Shown here piece by piece: positions 14,486 through 21,808 of a DNA stretch of 21,808 nt (within the stretch, counting starts at the first letter, position 1; each line of letters begins with the position of its first letter). The DNA is taken from IMG/VR virus record IMGVR_UViG_3300025418_000879, positions 1 to 21,808 of that record. One strand, written 5' to 3'. The stretch comes from a virus. The notes beneath the pieces are model-generated. The model saw only the letters and a program-made list of their open reading frames with translations. It ran no database searches and was not told the DNA's origin. Position numbers and translations under genes: made by a program.

Positions 14486-14500
14486 GGTTAACGGTTAACC
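14486..14500. repeat. 15-base inverted repeat at the end of the DUF2061 gene
   Basis: GGTTAAC and GTTAACC separated by one base, covering the stop codon of the DUF2061 gene and lying ten bases upstream of the next promoter's -35 box. It has no T-run, so it is not a normal terminator. The spacing would allow a dimeric protein to bind there. Function is unknown. Confidence 0.4.
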
Positions 14501-14715
14501 TCTTTGCCCCAATCAATTCGATTCCAAATACGTTCGTGAAAGTAATACAAAATACTGTTTACTACCAAAGCGAAACTTACAACTCCTAGCCCAACCCAAG
14601 GGTTACCTGACGCAATCCAACCTCCAAAGAAATTGGTAATAGTTACAAGGATTCTCCAAGTTACTACCTTGCCCATACTGCGCATAGCTTTTTCAATCCA
14701 TTTTGTGTGAAACAT
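14488..14715 (-). CDS. DUF2061 small membrane protein
   Basis: Seventy-five residues with the DUF2061 layout: a basic N-terminal helix ending in KVVTWRILVTITNFF (~16-30), a first membrane stretch with a Gly-Trp turn (FFGGWIASG), a second membrane stretch (GVVSFALVVNSILYYFHE, ~44-61) and the family's closing HERIWNRIDWG motif (60-70). Bacterial members are small inner-membrane proteins of unknown role, sometimes in nitrogen- or sulfur-related operons. In a phage it could change the host membrane. No good Shine-Dalgarno or sigma70 promoter is apparent upstream in the 37-base divergent gap; only GGAT lies before the ATG at 14715. Confidence 0.82.
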   Translation of the reverse strand: MFHTKWIEKAMRSMGKVVTWRILVTITNFFGGWIASGNPWVGLGVVSFALVVNSILYYFHERIWNRIDWGKEVNR

Positions 14716-14752
14716 TTTTATATCCGTATGTATATAGTTAATAAGTATTGCT

Positions 14753-15838
14753 ATGAAACGAGCCGTGTTATGTGTATCTAATCCTTATGACTATATTGAT
14801 CAATTTGACAATTATAGTTTAATGATTATTAACCCCGAAGCTCCAGTACATCGAAAACAATATTTATTAGACCGTGCTGACTGGAGCATATTAATTACCA
14901 ATAACGGAACGCAGTATAGAGATGGTGGCGACTATCCTAACGAACGACTATTTTGGTATACAAGTGGAACTACAGGCGATAGTAAATTTTGTAGTTTTAC
15001 TCAAAAACAAGTTGATATACTTGCTAACAATATTGTCAATAGTTATAACATCACTAGTAACGATAGATATGTTGGCATTATGCCATTATGGCACGCTCAC
15101 GGCCAAGGGTTTTACTGGGCGACACAACTAGCCGGTTGCGAAACAAAGTTTTTACCTATTTCTGAAATTAGAAATATAGCTAACTACTCCCCGACATTCA
15201 TTACTGCGGTTCCTGATATTCTGAGAGTTATTGGCCAATTATCGTTTGACAATTTGCGATTTATTCGAGGAGCAAGTGCTCCTATGTCAAATAATCTATA
15301 TCAATATCTTAAAGACAAATTTAATGTTCCGGTAATTGAAGCATTTGGTATGACAGAAGCTCTTAGTCATTGTTTTACTAATCCACTCAGTGGTGAACAG
15401 CGTATAGGCACAATTGGATTGCCTGATGGAGTTGAAGCTGATATTATAGATCAGCAGTTATACATTCAAGGACCAACATTGTTTACTAGCGGGTGGTATA
15501 ATACAGGCGATTTAGCGGCCCGGGATGAAAAAGGCTATTATTATATTTTAGGGCGATCAATCGACAGGGTAAATATTAAAGGGTATAAAATAGATCCGTT
15601 AAGTATTGAGCAGCAATTAAAAGAAAAAATTTCTGAGATTGAAGATTGTGTAATATTTGGAAGTCAGCAAATAAATTGTATCTATACTGGCGATGTTGAT
15701 CGACTAGCTGTATCCAAAGCATTAACTGATATACATAATTTTTGTAAACCAAAGTTTATAGAACAGCACAATACTATTCCGCTTGTTAATGGTAAGATAT
15801 CACGCAAGTGGTTACAGGAAAAATTTAAATGCCGTTAG
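14753..15838 (+). CDS. compact AMP-forming acyl/aryl ligase (ANL superfamily)
   Basis: ANL enzymes activate a carboxylate with ATP to an acyl-AMP and pass it to CoA, a carrier protein or an amine. All main motifs are present: FWYTSGTTGDSK (67-78, phosphate loop), MPLWHAHG (110-117), EAFGMTEA (196-203), WYNTGDLA (248-255), GRSIDRVNIKGYKI (267-280, hinge and C-domain start) and a final NGKISRK (346-352) with the Lys needed for adenylation. The protein is only 361 residues against ~500-550. About 100 residues ahead of the phosphate loop are missing, so the N-terminal subdomain is minimal. The frame is open and intact, not a decayed fragment. It overlaps the DegT-like gene by 10 bases on plus. 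Substrate and acceptor cannot be read; the adjacent acyltransferase gene suggests it primes an acyl group for transfer. Confidence 0.9.
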   Translation: MKRAVLCVSNPYDYIDQFDNYSLMIINPEAPVHRKQYLLDRADWSILITNNGTQYRDGGDYPNERLFWYTSGTTGDSKFCSFTQKQVDILANNIVNSYNITSNDRYVGIMPLWHAHGQGFYWATQLAGCETKFLPISEIRNIANYSPTFITAVPDILRVIGQLSFDNLRFIRGASAPMSNNLYQYLKDKFNVPVIEAFGMTEALSHCFTNPLSGEQRIGTIGLPDGVEADIIDQQLYIQGPTLFTSGWYNTGDLAARDEKGYYYILGRSIDRVNIKGYKIDPLSIEQQLKEKISEIEDCVIFGSQQINCIYTGDVDRLAVSKALTDIHNFCKPKFIEQHNTIPLVNGKISRKWLQEKFKCR

Positions 15839-16503
15839 AAAATTATCCAAGAACAGAATTAGAAGTGTTAAAATTACAAGGGTATGACTTTAATCAAACC
15901 TGGGAAGTAGTTGACATATTTGAAAAAAAGATAGCCAAATATTTTGGAGCACCTTACGGTATTGCCACTGATAGCTGCACTCATGCCATTGAACTTAGTA
16001 TTAGATTATTAAATACTAACGCATTGGTTAGTATTCCCGCTCATACCTATATGAGCATTCCAATGATGTTAGAAAAGATAAAACAGTCGTGGCAGTTTAA
16101 AAACGTCCAGTGGGAAAAGTATTACTATCTTGATCCGCTTCCCATTATTGATGCTGCTCGATGCTGGGAATCAAACGTATATGTTCCTGGTAGTTTAATG
16201 ACCACTAGTTTTCAATTTAAAAAGCATATTCCTATTGGTCGCGGCGGCATCATATTAACTGATAATTACGAACACTACATAAAGCTACAACGTATGTGCC
16301 GCGACGGCAAAGATCGTAAATTATTGCAACAAGACGATGATATTATTGAAGTGGGCTATCACTATTATATGACTCCCGAAGATGCAGCTAGGGGCATAAT
16401 TTTATTTGATCAGTTACATAACAATCCGCATAGACTATGGTCGTGGCAAGATTATAAAATTCTAACTGATTATAATTTGTATAAAGATTGTTTAGTTTTT
16501 TAA
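15829..16503 (+). CDS. second short DegT-type PLP protein, paired with the ligase
   Basis: A 224-residue relative of the protein at 1032-1610. Matching landmarks are GAPYGIATDSCTHAIEL (~42-58), IPAHTYMSIPM (~74), PIIDAARCWES (~111, PLP Asp) and SFQFKKHIPIGRGGIIL (~128, Schiff-base Lys and the GxGG turn). It then has RMCRDGKDRK and VGYHYYMTPEDAARG, typical of DegT enzymes just before the small domain, which is missing. Two plus-strand genes are thus coupled: the ATG at 15829 lies within the ligase's last codons, with an AGGAAAA site upstream. Its end overlaps the opposing acyltransferase gene by 12 bases. Possible role: amination of the sugar that the acyltransferase acylates. Active transaminase status is uncertain without the C-terminal domain. 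Confidence 0.83.
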   Translation: MPLENYPRTELEVLKLQGYDFNQTWEVVDIFEKKIAKYFGAPYGIATDSCTHAIELSIRLLNTNALVSIPAHTYMSIPMMLEKIKQSWQFKNVQWEKYYYLDPLPIIDAARCWESNVYVPGSLMTTSFQFKKHIPIGRGGIILTDNYEHYIKLQRMCRDGKDRKLLQQDDDIIEVGYHYYMTPEDAARGIILFDQLHNNPHRLWSWQDYKILTDYNLYKDCLVF

Positions 16504-17076
16504 ACTTTTTGTTAAATATTGCCCAGCATACTTAATATCTTTAACAACGTTAGCAAACGCTAAAATTTCAATATCGTTAGCAATAGTTACTTTATTAGTA
16601 ATAGTTGCTCTAATGTTTATTACACAATGGTTGCCAACCGTTGATTTACCAGTTATCATTACTCCTGGTCTTAATATACAATTATTACCTAAATGGCTAC
16701 TATGACCAATTAAACTGTATGATCCTATAATGCAATGTTGCCCGACAGTAGAGTCAATAGATATATTACAAAATGGAAAAATAAAAGTTCCTGGTTTTAT
16801 TACTGGGTTAGAATCAATCAAACTAGTATCGTGAATAAAAGTAATTAAATCAAGATTTTCAGTATCAACTAATTTGATTAATTGTTTTCTTTCATCTAAG
16901 TCAATAGATACAGAAATAATATACTGATAGCTAGTTTTATCTGCTAGTTGAATAAAATCAGCTGGGTATATAATATCTACGGATTTAATTTTAGAGATTG
17001 CGCTATAAAATTCTTTAGTCATCGAAGACTCGGCATACCCAATAATTTTAATAGGTTTATTATTAGCAATTAGCAT
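16492..17076 (-). CDS. PglD/NeuD-like left-handed beta-helix acyltransferase
   Basis: Family members transfer acetyl or other acyl groups to amino-sugars (for example UDP-4-amino sugars by PglD). The N-terminal third is a small alpha/beta sugar-binding domain (KIIGYAESSMTKEFYSAI, ~10-27). From about residue 86 there are repeated hexapeptides ([I/V]-x-x-x-x): PVIKPGTF, CNISIDSTVG, CIIGSYSLIG, CILRPGVMI, STVGNHCVI, TIANDIEILAF. The GHSSHLG segment (H125, H128) sits where the catalytic His of PglD lies. The tail ends with an AGQY.. variant of the usual GxPAK. Length 194 matches PglD (~195-215). It is co-transcribed with the glycosyltransferase-like gene (14-base overlap) and converges on the DegT/ligase pair. 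Confidence 0.85.
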   Translation of the reverse strand: MLIANNKPIKIIGYAESSMTKEFYSAISKIKSVDIIYPADFIQLADKTSYQYIISVSIDLDERKQLIKLVDTENLDLITFIHDTSLIDSNPVIKPGTFIFPFCNISIDSTVGQHCIIGSYSLIGHSSHLGNNCILRPGVMITGKSTVGNHCVINIRATITNKVTIANDIEILAFANVVKDIKYAGQYLTKSLKN

Positions 17077-18136
17077 TTAGATACTCGTATAGTGGTTGAT
17101 TATTTCTTTCGCACACGTCCCAAAACTCTTTAGACTGTACATGGTTGTAATTGTGCTCGCTACTTTCTTTAGTCATTTCAAAAATTTCTTGCGGGGTCCA
17201 CTGGTTAAGAGATTCAATTAATTTAATAATTTTTTCTAATCGTATTAAATCGCCAAGTTCGTTGTCAAATGATAAATCTAAAGGGCCGTAGTTAAACTGC
17301 AATCCTAATTTTTGTAACCACTTATAAATATGACGTTGCCCAACTGGAATAAACGCAGTTTTTGATAATAAACATTTCCATGTTTTTTCAGTTACAAAAG
17401 GACCTGGTATTTCATATTCTTGATTGTTCTTATATAAAAAGCTATAGTGATAGCTTTTTTGCGTAAAATTTAACGCAGCTTCTTGATATGCTGTATTATT
17501 ATACGATCCTTCAATGTTATCGTCGGCTGGTAATAATATTTCTTTATTATTCCATTTTTCTCTGAAAAGTTTAATATAATGATCACATAGCTCGCTACCA
17601 GAAATATCCCAATTATGTATATTTTTTAAATGGTAGTGATTATTGTGTAGTGAAGCTACGACTTTATCTTTTAATAATTCCATTAATGCAGAAAAAATTA
17701 TTATTTTACTTTCTGAACGTCTATTAGTTAATGCGCTAGCGGTATATTGAATATTTTTAATAATAGGCCAATCTTTAGGCATACGATTAATTCTTAAATG
17801 TGCAGTATTATATTCGATATACTTTATACGATCAGTATCATAGCTATCAGGAATGTATGCGCTAGTTAGTTGAATTACCTTTCCAGCAACGTGTGTGGCG
17901 ACGTGTTCGGCTAACCCAAACATCAAGCTATCGCCACTTACGATATAATAATCATATCCTGGTGGTGGCGGTGGTGGGTATTCGCCGTTTGTCCCCCATT
18001 GTTGGTGTAAATAGAGATACCCGTTTTTATTTTTTAAATCTGCTACCCAAGGATACCAGTATTTAATTTGCTCAGAGTAATTGAGTTGATTTACTGGACT
18101 ATTAACTGTTTCGGGGATATAGGAAAAGCGAGACAT
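17063..18136 (-). CDS. putative glycosyltransferase with a GT10/exostosin-like EK motif
   Basis: A 357-residue protein that I only partly recognise. The region PFVTEKTWKCLLSKTAFIPVG (around residues 246-266, described by its ends PFVTEK and FIPVG) resembles the donor-site pattern of GT10 fucosyltransferase and exostosin-like enzymes (YxTEKxxxAxxAGxxPVxxG), where Glu and Lys contact the nucleotide sugar. The N-terminal half has a proline run (six Pro then GYDYYIVSGDS, ~53-70) and weakly hydrophobic strands. No membrane segments. Context with acyltransferase, DegT and ligase genes supports a role in sugar transfer. There is no Shine-Dalgarno before ATG 18136, and a palindrome sits directly upstream. 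It could also be an unrelated phage protein that shares the local motif. Confidence 0.6.
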   Translation of the reverse strand: MSRFSYIPETVNSPVNQLNYSEQIKYWYPWVADLKNKNGYLYLHQQWGTNGEYPPPPPPGYDYYIVSGDSLMFGLAEHVATHVAGKVIQLTSAYIPDSYDTDRIKYIEYNTAHLRINRMPKDWPIIKNIQYTASALTNRRSESKIIIFSALMELLKDKVVASLHNNHYHLKNIHNWDISGSELCDHYIKLFREKWNNKEILLPADDNIEGSYNNTAYQEAALNFTQKSYHYSFLYKNNQEYEIPGPFVTEKTWKCLLSKTAFIPVGQRHIYKWLQKLGLQFNYGPLDLSFDNELGDLIRLEKIIKLIESLNQWTPQEIFEMTKESSEHNYNHVQSKEFWDVCERNNQPLYEYLNANC

Positions 18137-18140
18137 AGGC

Positions 18141-18159
18141 AGATATTTAGTAAATATCT
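18141..18159. repeat. perfect 19-base palindrome four bases before a start codon
   Basis: AGATATTTA and TAAATATCT around one central base, ending four bases upstream of the ATG at 18136. As RNA it would fold over the place where a ribosome site is expected; as DNA it could bind a dimeric repressor. There is no T-run after it on either strand, so it is not a terminator. Confidence 0.5.
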
Positions 18160-18249
18160 AAGCTCACTTAATAGTTTTCGGTAGCGAATCGATTCCTAAG
18201 GGCAGCAGCCGCCCAGCCTCGCAACTAAGTGCGGTCCTAAGGCTATTCT
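18160..18249 (-). other. GC-richer structured non-coding gap, possible small RNA or leader
   Basis: About 90 bases without an open frame, noticeably richer in G+C than its surroundings. It can form several helices: GGGC/GCCC hairpin (18200-18214), CGCA/TGCG hairpin (18220-18233) enclosed by GCCT/AGGC (18216-18219 with 18240-18243), and the palindrome GAATCGATTC (18186-18195). CCTAAGG occurs twice (18195 and 18236). It does not fold as a tRNA by eye, and it lacks a terminator U-tract. Might be an RNA leader for the gene at 18136, a processed small RNA, or a remnant. Confidence 0.35.
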
Positions 18250-18321
18250 TTAAACGGGTGCGTAGGGATTCTTTGGTGTATCGAATCCGTCATCATCCGG
18301 GTATATTGGATAGTTGTTCAT
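18250..18321 (-). CDS. tiny overlapping ORF or frameshifted tail of the giant protein
   Basis: In the frame next to the giant gene's, an ATG at 18321 opens 23 residues beginning MNNYPIYPDDDG and ending NPYAPV, with a TAA at 18250. The peptide is compositionally protein-like (acidic, Pro/Tyr-rich) and continues past the giant gene's TGA at 18293. It could be a separate micropeptide, or the true C-terminus reached by a ribosomal or sequence frameshift. No Shine-Dalgarno stands out. Confidence 0.3.
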   Translation of the reverse strand: MNNYPIYPDDDGFDTPKNPYAPV

Positions 18322-21300
18322 GGTGTGGTTCCCAATCATATTTGACATTGACTACAACTCGGTTTTGTTTTGCGTAGTATGCTTTTGGATCAAATGTATC
18401 GTGGGTAACTTTAATGCGCTTGTGTGAGCCGTCGTCAAAGTATACTGTCCAGATATAATACTGACCTGGCTCAAGTTCGTCTACTTCGGTTTCCTCGGAG
18501 AGCGGAACTTGCTTGCCAGCCCACTTGCTAACTATTCGGTTACGTTCTTGTCTTTTTTTTAACTCTAACCGAGTTTTAGGATCTAAGGCCCAACCTGGTT
18601 TGTTGCTAGGAGCTGTTTCTAATTGTTTAGATGGTTCTTTTATTCTTGTGGCACGTGGTGCGTGACGTTGCCAGTATTCTTGATCTGCTTGATTTTTACG
18701 TGATAACTCAGCATCAAGAGCAGCCATCTTGCGTTCTAAGTCTTGACGACGCCGTTGATGTTTAGAAATTTTAGCATCAATAGCTGGCAAAGACTTTGCG
18801 GCAGCAATACTGCGCTCTACCTCAGGATCAGTTTCTTCTTCAGCAAAATGACTGCGACCCAATTTGTCTTGCAACTGTTCACGATTTTTGATAATCTTTT
18901 TAGCGCCAACTGGACCGGCCATACGACGACTAATATTGCTGAGTGCGTTGCTCATGCCTTCTTTGAGATAAGCAGCACGTGCGGCCTTATAGACTTCAGG
19001 TTTGGCTGTAAAGTTAGCAAATCGTGAGCCTTGTGCTACTGCCCACTCCATAAAGTTTACGGATTCTTCATGTGCTTTTTTGTTCTTGTTGTCCAAATAG
19101 CCACGCTTGTTAAGCGTAGCCCAACCAATAGCCTCGGCATCTTTTTTGCTGTGTCCTAATTTACGTTCACTTTTGGCAATGTGCTTTTGCATACGATCGA
19201 CCTTGGCGCCTTCGCCTACCTGGACATCTTCTTCGCAGCCGCCAACACCCTTGTTAGAAAATTCAGTAGGAGCTGGATCTGTACCTTTTAAGTAACCACC
19301 AAACTTAGGACCTGTTGGCTTATGTGCCGCCCAAGTCATAGAAGCTTCTTTAATCCCCATACCCGGTAATGTTGCTTGTTTATTAGCTCTTTGTTTTCGT
19401 TTAGCTATTTGTCTTTCGGCAGTCACAAATTTAGGATATACAACATTAATAAAATTTCTTGCTTTAGGAGATTCAATAAAAGAGTACCAACCAGCGGCAC
19501 TACCTAATATATCGCGCATTACGTCGGCTCGTTTAACTATATTGCTAATCCCCTGCATTACCTGGTTAATAGCAAAAATTTGAGATCTGTAGGCTGTAAT
19601 AGGTGTGCCTTCTATATCTAATGTCACGCCGGGAAGATTATCTATAAAGGCCTGCTTCATTTTTTCAACATTGGCATTCATTCTTATATTTTTTGCTCGT
19701 ATTGGATCATCAGTAGTTTGTGACGATACCGGCATAGTTTCCTGAGACGCCTCGGTCATAGCAGACAAATCTAAGGCAGGTAAAGTAGACAGATCAGACA
19801 TCTTATTAACACTCTTAGATGATAGTTTTGCGTTTGCTATCGCATTATCGGCTGCCTGTTTAACACTTGCTGTCGAAGGTTGTGTTGTCTTCTTAGTTTG
19901 TATAGTTTTTGTTGGTTCATTGACAGGATCATTGGCAGCAAAACTTGGTTTAGGAGCTGGAACGGCTACTTGTCCTGCCGCCGGCGCTACATTTGCTGGT
20001 TCTGTTGGTTCTGCTACAGGCCCGGTCTTAGGCACACTTAACCATCCACTAGTACTGGCAGTTGTTGGCTCTGCTTGAGCTTGTGCTGTTGTAGGATCAC
20101 TGGCAGTTGGAATTTCAGCTTTGATTCTTTTAACATCTGGCTCGCGACCTGCTTCTATGTCAGCCGCTCCTTTAGCAGCCTGTTTAGGAGTTAGAGCCAG
20201 GTCATTAACTTTTTTGGTCCATCTAACAAAACGAGCTTCTTTGTCTTTGAGTTCTTTATTAGTATCATCTATTTTATTGTAAAGTTCTTTTTCTTGTTTC
20301 TGCAGACGATCAATTTCTTGTTGTTGACGAGCATTTTCAACGTCGGTTTTATAAGCATGACCAACTACAGCTTCAAGATCAGATACTCCGGGGAATTCTT
20401 TACGATATTTTGTCATTGCCATTTTTACATTAGGATATCGTGTAGCAGTAGGCTTATCGTCTGATTGTATTTTAACATTTGGGGCCAGCTCCATTAAAGC
20501 TGACTCGGAGACATATGATGAATTTTTTGCCTTACGATCTAAATCTTTTATGGCCTGTACAATAATTTGTACGTTTGCGCGATTCCGTTCCATGCTTAAC
20601 ATACGCACTAACTTTTCACGTTGTGCTATATATTCTTTTTCGTTCTTGGGTTCTGGAAGGATATTTTCTTCTACACCTTGTTTCAGTCTACGCTCATAGT
20701 CGGCTATGATATCATCGCGATATTTGGGCGATTTAGCAATGGCGCGATTGACATGATCTGGATATACCTTAGCACGTTGTATATCTTTCTTAGTTACTTG
20801 CACATGATGTGTTGGATCTGGGTCATTGTCATAATCACCATCGTCATCATTTTCTTTTAGACCAATCATACGATATTCACCAGCTGGCGTTTTAACACCA
20901 ATTTGCATGCTGGGATATTTCATTTTAATATTTTGTGCGTGACGTTGGGCCTGTGGCTCACTGTCGTGTTGTTTAATGGCGATCCAATCGCCGCCTACTC
21001 GTTTACATACTGTATGCGGACTTGTAGTTACTGGACGATCCATTGATCTTTTCATTTCGCCTTCGTGCATATACTTTTCGGCACCAAGTGCTCCGTCAAC
21101 AACAAAAACTGTTTTGCCAGTTTTTTGATTCACAACAGAAACTTTGATGTCGTCGTAATCGGCCCATTCAATGGCTTCTGTTTTAGCTTGTTTCAAATCA
21201 TTGGATGTTAACATCAACTTGTTGAATGTATGATCTATAACTCCGTACTTATCCGCAGGATTTTTCCTTAGATTTAACTGTTCATAGTTTCCTTCAACAT

Positions 21301-21808
21301 TGTCATCAGGAATATTAAACGGAATTACTTGGCCTTCGTCCACGTGCTTGGGTTTTTTGTGGTGCTGTTTCATATTGATAGCAATAGCCGCTTGCTGGGC
21401 TGGACTGCCTGCTTCCTCAACCGGTTCAAGTTCTGTTTGTTCAGGTTCGCCGGCGGCAGAGTTTTGCCATTCATCTACATAGCCTTTAGTAATGCCGCGT
21501 TCTTTGTTAGCACGACGGCGCCAAGCCACATAGCCGTTGATGTCATTTACACCACCACCATGTTCATCAATGATAGGCATTAGCGTTACTTTGTCAGCTC
21601 TTGGATCACCTTTGGCCTGTAAACTTTTAATTAGATTGTCGTGATGCCGACGGGCCAAGTCATAAAATTCGTGACGCTTGACAGGTTTGCCTGCGATACA
21701 AACATAATATGGTTCTGGTTTTTTAAAGTCTTGATAACCTTCTTCTACATTCAACTTATAGTATTCATCGCGTTCGGCTTTGGCCTTGGCAAATTCATGG
21801 CGTAGTGC
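18293..21808 (-). CDS. giant modular protein of unknown function, 5' end outside the window
   Basis: At least 1171 residues; the frame is open to the right edge (first visible residues ALRHEFAKAK), so any start within the window is internal. Regions seen, counted from the edge: charged helices and an acidic DDDGDYDNDPDP linker near ~330; a heptad-like coiled coil containing QQQEIDRLQKQEKELYNK (~495-515); a long Ala/Pro/Thr-rich unstructured linker (~560-680); an Ala/Gln-rich helical part; a compact block with KVDRMQKHIAKSERKLGHSK and AIGWATLNKRG (~880-920); a second coiled coil (RRRQDLERKMAALDAEL); and a C-terminal beta domain with YYIWTVYFDDGSHKRIKV. No signal peptide, transmembrane span or catalytic motif is recognised. 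It could be a virion-packaged internal protein, or an assembly scaffold. Confident as a gene, not as a function. Confidence 0.88.
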   Translation of the reverse strand, partial: ALRHEFAKAKAERDEYYKLNVEEGYQDFKKPEPYYVCIAGKPVKRHEFYDLARRHHDNLIKSLQAKGDPRADKVTLMPIIDEHGGGVNDINGYVAWRRRANKERGITKGYVDEWQNSAAGEPEQTELEPVEEAGSPAQQAAIAINMKQHHKKPKHVDEGQVIPFNIPDDNVEGNYEQLNLRKNPADKYGVIDHTFNKLMLTSNDLKQAKTEAIEWADYDDIKVSVVNQKTGKTVFVVDGALGAEKYMHEGEMKRSMDRPVTTSPHTVCKRVGGDWIAIKQHDSEPQAQRHAQNIKMKYPSMQIGVKTPAGEYRMIGLKENDDDGDYDNDPDPTHHVQVTKKDIQRAKVYPDHVNRAIAKSPKYRDDIIADYERRLKQGVEENILPEPKNEKEYIAQREKLVRMLSMERNRANVQIIVQAIKDLDRKAKNSSYVSESALMELAPNVKIQSDDKPTATRYPNVKMAMTKYRKEFPGVSDLEAVVGHAYKTDVENARQQQEIDRLQKQEKELYNKIDDTNKELKDKEARFVRWTKKVNDLALTPKQAAKGAADIEAGREPDVKRIKAEIPTASDPTTAQAQAEPTTASTSGWLSVPKTGPVAEPTEPANVAPAAGQVAVPAPKPSFAANDPVNEPTKTIQTKKTTQPSTASVKQAADNAIANAKLSSKSVNKMSDLSTLPALDLSAMTEASQETMPVSSQTTDDPIRAKNIRMNANVEKMKQAFIDNLPGVTLDIEGTPITAYRSQIFAINQVMQGISNIVKRADVMRDILGSAAGWYSFIESPKARNFINVVYPKFVTAERQIAKRKQRANKQATLPGMGIKEASMTWAAHKPTGPKFGGYLKGTDPAPTEFSNKGVGGCEEDVQVGEGAKVDRMQKHIAKSERKLGHSKKDAEAIGWATLNKRGYLDNKNKKAHEESVNFMEWAVAQGSRFANFTAKPEVYKAARAAYLKEGMSNALSNISRRMAGPVGAKKIIKNREQLQDKLGRSHFAEEETDPEVERSIAAAKSLPAIDAKISKHQRRRQDLERKMAALDAELSRKNQADQEYWQRHAPRATRIKEPSKQLETAPSNKPGWALDPKTRLELKKRQERNRIVSKWAGKQVPLSEETEVDELEPGQYYIWTVYFDDGSHKRIKVTHDTFDPKAYYAKQNRVVVNVKYDWEPHHEQLSNIPG

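Noticed and set aside
17323-17330. TATAAATA on the plus strand
   Set aside because: It is inside the glycosyltransferase-like coding frame, with no plus-strand gene following it; chance in AT-rich DNA.
18160-18300. Possible tRNA, suggested by a GATTCGATAC-like stretch near 18280 and GC-rich stems
   Set aside because: No cloverleaf could be assembled, the stretch lies in coding-like sequence, and acceptor and anticodon arms are absent.
20621-20860. Plus-strand hydrophobic frame, membrane-like
   Set aside because: It is antisense to the giant protein's acidic DDD-rich linker; antisense of Asp/Asn codons gives Ile/Val, which explains the hydrophobicity.

Overview
The window reads as part of a lytic T4-like myovirus genome. 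The evidence is a full family B DNA polymerase of the gp43 type (885 aa), a gp45-type sliding clamp, and a small DsbA-like protein next to the polymerase. Genes are packed tightly, with stop/start overlaps of the ATGA kind. There are free-standing HNH homing endonucleases in the gaps and no integrase, rRNA or recognisable tRNA. Base composition is AT-rich by eye. Three good sigma70-type promoters (two of them perfect TTGACA-17-TATAAT) point to a bacterial host with ordinary housekeeping sigma. The host cannot be named from this sequence.

Layout. Nearly everything is on the minus strand. Read in the direction of transcription (right to left): 21808-18293 is a giant, low-complexity, coiled-coil protein of unknown role, open at the window edge, followed by a structured non-coding gap. 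Positions 18136-14753 are a carbohydrate-type cassette: a glycosyltransferase-like protein and a PglD/NeuD-like acyltransferase on minus, and a compact AMP-forming ligase with a short DegT-like PLP protein on plus. Positions 14715-9728 hold a DUF2061 membrane protein, the DsbA-like protein, gp43, a methyltransferase-like protein and gp45. Positions 9731-4710 hold a permuted radical SAM protein, a tRNA-guanine-transglycosylase-fold protein (DpdA candidate), a DUF465-like coiled coil, two unknowns, a QueD/PTPS-fold protein and a small unknown. Two plus-strand HNH endonucleases sit at 3794-5741. Positions 3726-1 are a second sugar operon (GT-B glycosyltransferase, GalE-like epimerase, short DegT-like protein), then an unknown protein and GTP cyclohydrolase I, which runs off the left edge.

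How it may work together. FolE makes the first precursor of 7-deazaguanines. The T-fold protein resembles the next enzyme (QueD). The TGT-fold protein keeps both catalytic aspartates and is the kind of enzyme that swaps guanine for a deazaguanine base in DNA. This suggests genome hypermodification by the phage, with the putative base-exchange enzyme co-transcribed with the sliding clamp. QueE and QueC are not visible; they could lie outside the window or come from the host. The two sugar cassettes could build an acylated amino-sugar for the host surface, the virion or the DNA. The sequence does not say which.
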